Below are positions 60,160-64,000 of a stretch of 64,000 nt of DNA, piece by piece. Under the pieces are notes generated by a model. The model did no database searches. It was given only the letters and a program-made list of their open reading frames with translations, and was not told the origin of the DNA. How positions within the stretch are numbered: position 1 is the first letter of the stretch; each line of letters opens with the position of its first letter. The DNA comes from Lutimaribacter_A marinistellae (GTDB lineage Bacteria > Pseudomonadota > Alphaproteobacteria > Rhodobacterales > Rhodobacteraceae), in the NCBI RefSeq assembly GCF_042648365.1, contig NZ_JBHRXI010000010.1, positions 1-64,000 on the forward strand. Direction: 5' to 3'. The position numbers were made by a program, and so were the translations under genes.

Positions 60160-61557
60160 TCAGATGATCTTGCCGGGGTTCATGATGTCGTCGGGATCGA
60201 GCGCGCGCTTGATCGCCGCCATGTAGGCGGTGGCGGGGCCAAGCTCCTTGGCGAGGTAGGGTTTCTTGCCCTGCCCGATCCCGTGCTCGCCCGTGCAGGT
60301 ACCGTCCATCGAGATCGCGAGATCGTTGAGCCAGCCCACGAATTCATCGGCTTTGGCGACCTCGTCTGGATTGTCCATGTCGATCAGCAGCAGCGTGTGG
60401 AAATTGCCGTCGCCGACATGGCCCACCGTGGGGGCGAGCAGGCCCATTTCATCGGCTTTCTCCTGCGCCGAGGTCACGCATTCGGCCAGCCGCGAGATCG
60501 GGACGCAGACATCGGTGGAGATGCCGCGCGCGCCGGGGCGCAGGCCGAGCGAGGCCCAGTACATGTCGTGCCGCGCCTGCCAGAGCGCGGTGCGTTCTTC
60601 GGTCGAGGTCGTCATCGCGAAATCCTGGCCACCGAATTCCTCGGCGATGGAGCCGAAGGTTTCGGCCTGCTCGACCACCCCTGCCTCGGAGCCGTGGAAC
60701 TCCAGCAGCAGAAGCGGCACCTCGGGAAGGTCGAGCTTGGAATAGGCGTTGGCCGCGCCGACCGATTGCGCGTCCAGCAGCTCGATCCGGGCGACGGGGA
60801 TGCCGTACTGGATCGTCATCATCACCGCGCGGCAGGCCGCGTCCACCGAGGGGAAGGAGCAGCGCGCGGAACTGATCGCCTCGGGGATGCCCTGCAGGCG
60901 GAGGGTAATCTCGGTGATGATCCCGAGCGTCCCCTCGGCCCCGATCAGCAGCCGGGTCAGGTCATAGCCCGCCGAGGATTTCTTGGCGCGTTGCGCAGTG
61001 CGGATAATCTGACCGTCGGGCATGACAGCCTCGAGCGCCAGAACATTGTCCTTCATCGTGCCGTAGCGCACGGCGTTGGTTCCGCTCGCCCGTGTTGCGG
61101 CCATGCCGCCGAGAGAGGCGTTGGCGCCGGGATCGATGGGGAAGAACAGCCCCTGGTCACGCAGGTGCGTGTTGAGCTGTTCGCGGGTGACGCCGGGCTG
61201 GACGACACAGTCGAGATCGTCGGAATGCACGGCAAGAATCCGGTTCATCTGGCTGAGGTCGACCGAGATGCCGCCCGCGGGCGCGTTTACATGCCCTTCG
61301 AGCGAAGTGCCGGTGCCGAAGGCGATCACCGGGACCTTGTGCTCGGCGCAGATGCGCACGATTTCGGCCACTTCCTCGGTCGAATGGGGAAAGACCACGG
61401 CATCGGGGGCCTGGTTCGCGATCCAGGTGGTGGTGTGGCCGTGCTGCTCGCGGATCGACGCGCCGGTCTGGAACCGGTCGGCAAAGCGTTGTTTCAGGAT
61501 GCCCAGCGCGCTGTCGATCCCGACCTCGTTGCGCGGCAATGCGGTGGCCTGAACCAT
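60160..61557 (-). CDS. FAD-linked oxidase (D-lactate/glycolate dehydrogenase type)
   Basis: A 465-residue protein of the GlcD/D-lactate dehydrogenase group. The PCMH FAD domain contains PVIAFGTGTSLEGHVNAPAGGISVDLSQMNRIL and GGMAATRASGTNAVRYGTMKDNVLALEAVMPDG. The C-terminal FAD-linked oxidase domain has GHVGDGNFHTLLLID and GTCTGEHGIGQGKKPYL, with the usual His and Glu. It oxidises a D-2-hydroxyacid; cytochrome-linked D-lactate dehydrogenase is the closest fit. It is on the same strand as the GcvT-type gene, 178 bp upstream of it. Confidence 0.92.
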   Translation of the reverse strand: MVQATALPRNEVGIDSALGILKQRFADRFQTGASIREQHGHTTTWIANQAPDAVVFPHSTEEVAEIVRICAEHKVPVIAFGTGTSLEGHVNAPAGGISVDLSQMNRILAVHSDDLDCVVQPGVTREQLNTHLRDQGLFFPIDPGANASLGGMAATRASGTNAVRYGTMKDNVLALEAVMPDGQIIRTAQRAKKSSAGYDLTRLLIGAEGTLGIITEITLRLQGIPEAISSARCSFPSVDAACRAVMMTIQYGIPVARIELLDAQSVGAANAYSKLDLPEVPLLLLEFHGSEAGVVEQAETFGSIAEEFGGQDFAMTTSTEERTALWQARHDMYWASLGLRPGARGISTDVCVPISRLAECVTSAQEKADEMGLLAPTVGHVGDGNFHTLLLIDMDNPDEVAKADEFVGWLNDLAISMDGTCTGEHGIGQGKKPYLAKELGPATAYMAAIKRALDPDDIMNPGKII

Positions 61558-61633
61558 GGCTGTCTCTCCTTGTGTGTCCCGGCGGAGAGAGTGTCAGGCT
61601 TTGGCGGCCGGGGCAAGCGGATGCGCGGTCCGA

Positions 61634-61859
61634 GGCGGGGTGCTCCCGCCCCCACGGCGGCATCTGCAGATGCCTCCTTGGGGTTGGGCCGGGCGCCGGG
61701 CCTGCGGCCCGGCGCGGTTGCGCGCGGCCCATTCGTGATATGCGCCCTACCGACGTTGCGCAACCGCAGCGCGCCCGGCAGGGCGCGCTGCCGGGCCCAA
61801 CCGGAACCCCTGTCCGGCGCAGCCGGGCGGGTGTTGCGGGCGGGAGCACCTGCCCCGCC
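61634..61859. repeat. Structured palindromic intergenic element, copy B
   Basis: This element occupies most of the 318-bp gap between the FAD-linked oxidase and ggt. The outer arms are 61634-61651 and 61838-61859, with 12 contiguous pairs (GTGCTCCCGCCC) plus GGCGGG across a 4-nt bulge. Inner hairpins include GCGCCGGGCC-TGC-GGCCCGGCGC at 61694-61716 and GCGCGCCC-GGCA-GGGCGCGC at about 61769-61788. TTGGGCCGGG (61684-61693) opposes CCGGGCCCAA (61791-61800) with the same single mismatch as in copy A. No gene is seen in the gap. Confidence 0.75.
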
Positions 61860-61875
61860 ATTATGGAACGCAGGC

Positions 61876-63693
61876 TCACTCGCCCACTGCGATGCCTTCG
61901 CGGCGCGGATCGGCTCCGCCTTGCAGCCCGTCGCCGACCTCGATGGCATGCAGGCCGGAATTGAGGCCTCTCAAATTGACTTCGAAACCCATTCCTGCAA
62001 GCGGTTCGGCCAGGGCCGCGGCGGCGCTTCCCTCTTCGAGGTCGTAGGTGCCGAACCGGTTCACGAGATGCGGCAGTGCAAGCGCCTCTTGCACGTTCAT
62101 GCCCCAATCGGCCCAGGCTATGATCGATTTGGCGACATAGCCGATGATCCGGCTGCCGCCAGGCGAGCCGATCACAAGCGCGGGCTTTCCATCCTGCATC
62201 ACGATCGTGGGGCTCATCGACGAACGCGGACGCTTGCCGGGGGCGATGCGGTTGGCGATGGGCACGCCGTTCCGGTGGGTCCGGAAGGAGAAATCCGTCA
62301 GCTCGTTGTTGAGCAGGAAGCCCGCCGCCATCAGGCGCGAGCCGAACCCGTTCTCGATCGTCGTCGTCATCGACAGCGCGTTGCCGTAGCTGTCCACGAT
62401 GGAAATATGCGAGGTGGACGGCAGTTCGAGCGACTCGTCATCGGCCCAGAGCGTCGCATGATCCCAGGGCGGCTGGCCCGGTTCGACCATGTCGGTCGGC
62501 AGCGCGTCCTCGCGGTCGAGCATCATGCCGCGCTCGTCGAGATAGGCAGGTTCCACCAGCCCGTCAGTGGGCATGGGAACGAAATCGCTATCGGCCATGT
62601 ATCGGCCCCGGTCGGCGAAGGCAAGGCGTGAGGCGTCGCCGATCAGCCGCCATGCATCGGCGCTTTGCGGCCCCAGCGCGGCAAGGTCGTAGCCGTCGAG
62701 CATCCCGAGGATCTGGCCAACCGTCAGCGCGCCCGAGGAGGGCGGACCCATGCCGCAGACCTCGTAGGCACGATATGCGGCACAGACGGGCGCGCGCTCT
62801 ATCACCTGGTAGAGGGCCAGGTCGACGGCGGACAGCACACCGGGATTGCCCTCGGCCTCGCGCACGGTGCGCACGATCTCGGCCGCGATGGGTCCGGCAT
62901 AGAAACCCGCCGCGCCCTCGGCCGCAAGCGTGCGGAGCGTTTCGGCATAAGCGGAGTTCCTGAGCGTCGCGCCTTCCTGCAGCGGCCGGCCGTCGGGCAG
63001 AAAATAGGCGGCAGTGGCGGGGAAGCGCGACAGGCGCTCGGCGTCGCGTTCCACGAGGGCCGCGAGGCGGGGCGAGACCGAAAAGCCGTTCTTGGCCAGA
63101 AAGATCGCGTCGGAGAAAAGCGATTGCCAATTCGCCTGCCCCCAGCGGCGGTGCGCCTCTTCCAGAAGGGCCGGTGTGCCGGGTGTCCCGACCGAAAGCC
63201 CGCCGACCACGGCGTCGAAGAATTTGAGCGGTTCGCCCGCCTCGTCCTGGAACAGCGTGGGCGTCGCCGCACGGGGCGCGGTTTCGCGGCCGTCGAGCGT
63301 GGTCAATTCGCCCGTCGTACCATCGTACCAGACGAGAAACGCACCGCCGCCGAGGCCCGAACTTTGTGGTTCGACCAGTCCCAGCACAAGTTGAACCGCG
63401 ACCATCGCATCGGCGGCGGTGCCGCCCTTGCGCAGGATGTTCGCACCGGCGGCCACGGCCAGCGGGTTCGCCGCGGCGACCATCCAGTCATCGGACATGA
63501 CCGGTTCGCCAGCGGCCTTTGCCTCTTGCGCGGCGGCGACCATCGCGTCGTAGGAGACAAGACCGACCGCCCCCTGCGTGGCGGCGGGTGTTTGCGTGGC
63601 GGGCTCGGGGGCGACCGTATCGGCGCTTTGCTGAGCCGCAAGCGGAGTGGCAAGGGCGGTGCAGAGCAGCGCGGCGAGCAGGGATCGAGTCAT
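61876..63693 (-). CDS. ggt: Gamma-glutamyltransferase
   Basis: A 605-residue periplasmic GGT, which hydrolyses or transfers the gamma-glutamyl group of glutathione. An N-terminal signal peptide ends near PLAAQ. The proenzyme cleaves itself before the catalytic Thr, here in ELPSTSHISIVDSYGNALSMTTTIENGFGS, giving large and small subunits. GPPSSGALTVGQILGMLDG and LDGRETAPRAATPTLF are further family motifs, and GSPGGSRIIGYV forms the oxyanion site. The start MTRSLLAALLCTALATP is chosen as the signal peptide start. Confidence 0.96.
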   Translation of the reverse strand: MTRSLLAALLCTALATPLAAQQSADTVAPEPATQTPAATQGAVGLVSYDAMVAAAQEAKAAGEPVMSDDWMVAAANPLAVAAGANILRKGGTAADAMVAVQLVLGLVEPQSSGLGGGAFLVWYDGTTGELTTLDGRETAPRAATPTLFQDEAGEPLKFFDAVVGGLSVGTPGTPALLEEAHRRWGQANWQSLFSDAIFLAKNGFSVSPRLAALVERDAERLSRFPATAAYFLPDGRPLQEGATLRNSAYAETLRTLAAEGAAGFYAGPIAAEIVRTVREAEGNPGVLSAVDLALYQVIERAPVCAAYRAYEVCGMGPPSSGALTVGQILGMLDGYDLAALGPQSADAWRLIGDASRLAFADRGRYMADSDFVPMPTDGLVEPAYLDERGMMLDREDALPTDMVEPGQPPWDHATLWADDESLELPSTSHISIVDSYGNALSMTTTIENGFGSRLMAAGFLLNNELTDFSFRTHRNGVPIANRIAPGKRPRSSMSPTIVMQDGKPALVIGSPGGSRIIGYVAKSIIAWADWGMNVQEALALPHLVNRFGTYDLEEGSAAAALAEPLAGMGFEVNLRGLNSGLHAIEVGDGLQGGADPRREGIAVGE

Positions 63694-63786
63694 TGGCGTC
63701 TCCTTGTGATACGCGAAGTATGACAAGCTTGCGCCCCGCGACAAAGCGGTTTCCTTGCCCGCACCATGAACGACCGGGACCGCCCG

Positions 63787-64000
63787 TCAGGGCGTATCGC
63801 CGTCCGCAGGCGAGATCAGCGGATAGCGCGCCAGTTCCTCGTGCAACGCGCCATCGGGCCGCAGCACCGATTGGTACAGGTGGAATTCGGTCACCGGAAA
63901 GGGCGGCCCTTCGAAGCCAAGGTGCGCGGCGAGGAAATGTTGCAGCGCGTCAAGACTGGCCCCACGCGCGCCGGTTCCGAAGCGCGCCAACGTAATATGC
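63787..64000 (-). CDS. thpR: RNA 2',3'-cyclic phosphodiesterase, C-terminal part (runs off the window)
   Basis: The last 70 residues of a 2H-type phosphoesterase. The frame reads HITLARFGTGARG at the right edge, the second H-x-T-x motif of ThpR/LigT-like enzymes. FPVTEFHLYQSVLRPDGALHEELARYPL then follows, matching the family C-terminus. The N-terminal half with the first HxTx motif is outside the window. It lies 93 bp upstream of ggt on the same strand. Confidence 0.85.
   Translation of the reverse strand, partial: HITLARFGTGARGASLDALQHFLAAHLGFEGPPFPVTEFHLYQSVLRPDGALHEELARYPLISPADGDTP

Noticed and set aside
57786..62631. Two plus-strand open frames (about 790 and 870 codons) opposite the GcvT-type, FAD-oxidase and ggt genes
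   Set aside because: No family resemblance, Gly/Arg/His-rich shadow composition, and the opposite strand carries well-supported enzymes.

Overview
The window reads as a chromosomal segment of an alphaproteobacterium, most likely a member of the Rhodobacterales (Roseobacter group). I infer this from gene order and family content, not from a database search. The indicators are the ChvG/ChvI two-component system adjoining a short HPr kinase, RapZ, an EIIA and HPr; an ATP synthase Fo operon of the form atpI-atpB-atpE-b'-b; a (2S)-methylsuccinyl-CoA dehydrogenase-type acyl-CoA dehydrogenase; DUF6473 and DUF1491 proteins; and tandem peptide deformylases. DNA is GC-rich, so nearly every real gene has long antisense shadow reading frames; these were left out.

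Layout. 0-5 kb: the 5' end of tuf, a small lipoprotein, parC, an SH3-domain protein and a short-chain dehydrogenase. 5-10.7 kb: a cobalamin and electron-transfer block (HIG1 membrane protein, PduO-type cobalamin adenosyltransferase, etfB, etfA, DUF6473, 3-hydroxybutyryl-CoA dehydrogenase, acyltransferase). 10.7-17.1 kb: a regulatory PTS and cell-envelope signalling block on the minus strand (chvI, chvG, hprK, rapZ, EIIA-Man type, HPr) divergent from pckA. 17.1-20 kb: a small winged-helix protein, a MASE1-like membrane protein and mcd. 20-29.9 kb: a long minus-strand housekeeping array read from folK down to recO (folK, rpoZ, rsh, DUF2062, pdxJ, acpS, lepB, rnc, a sulfotransferase-like gene, era, DUF1491, recO). 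30-34 kb: NYN protein, then the ispH-DUF3429-methyltransferase-rnhA-TRIC string with overlapping starts and stops. 33.9-36.5 kb: a small membrane protein, fmt and three tandem def genes. 36.6-43.4 kb: a PatB-like aminotransferase, glutathionyl-hydroquinone reductase-like GST, a receiver-only regulator, cobC-cobD, a lytic transglycosylase and a small secreted protein. 43.4-47.4 kb: smc and a lipoprotein. 47.5-64 kb: aminotransferase/GntR divergent pair, an orphan pstB, the ATP synthase Fo operon, an ArsR regulator, a DMT transporter with a LysR regulator divergent from azoR, a membrane protein, a dimethylglycine-dehydrogenase-like flavoprotein, a D-lactate-dehydrogenase-like flavoprotein, gamma-glutamyltransferase, and the C-terminus of an RNA 2',3'-cyclic phosphodiesterase.

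How the genes fit together. Mcd, ETF, 3-hydroxybutyryl-CoA dehydrogenase and the cobalamin adenosyltransferase would all serve acetyl-CoA assimilation by the ethylmalonyl-CoA pathway, and pckA would supply gluconeogenesis from it. The PTS block contains no sugar permease, so it is expected to be regulatory. The most unusual non-coding signal is a pair of related, strongly palindromic elements of about 200 bp at 49760-49960 and 61634-61859, which I could not assign to a known family. Other points worth a second look are a 14-bp direct repeat at 47514-47559, a third def copy lacking its metal-binding and catalytic residues, and a sulfotransferase-like gene inside the lepB-rnc-era operon. No tRNA, rRNA, CRISPR array, insertion sequence or phage gene was recognised.
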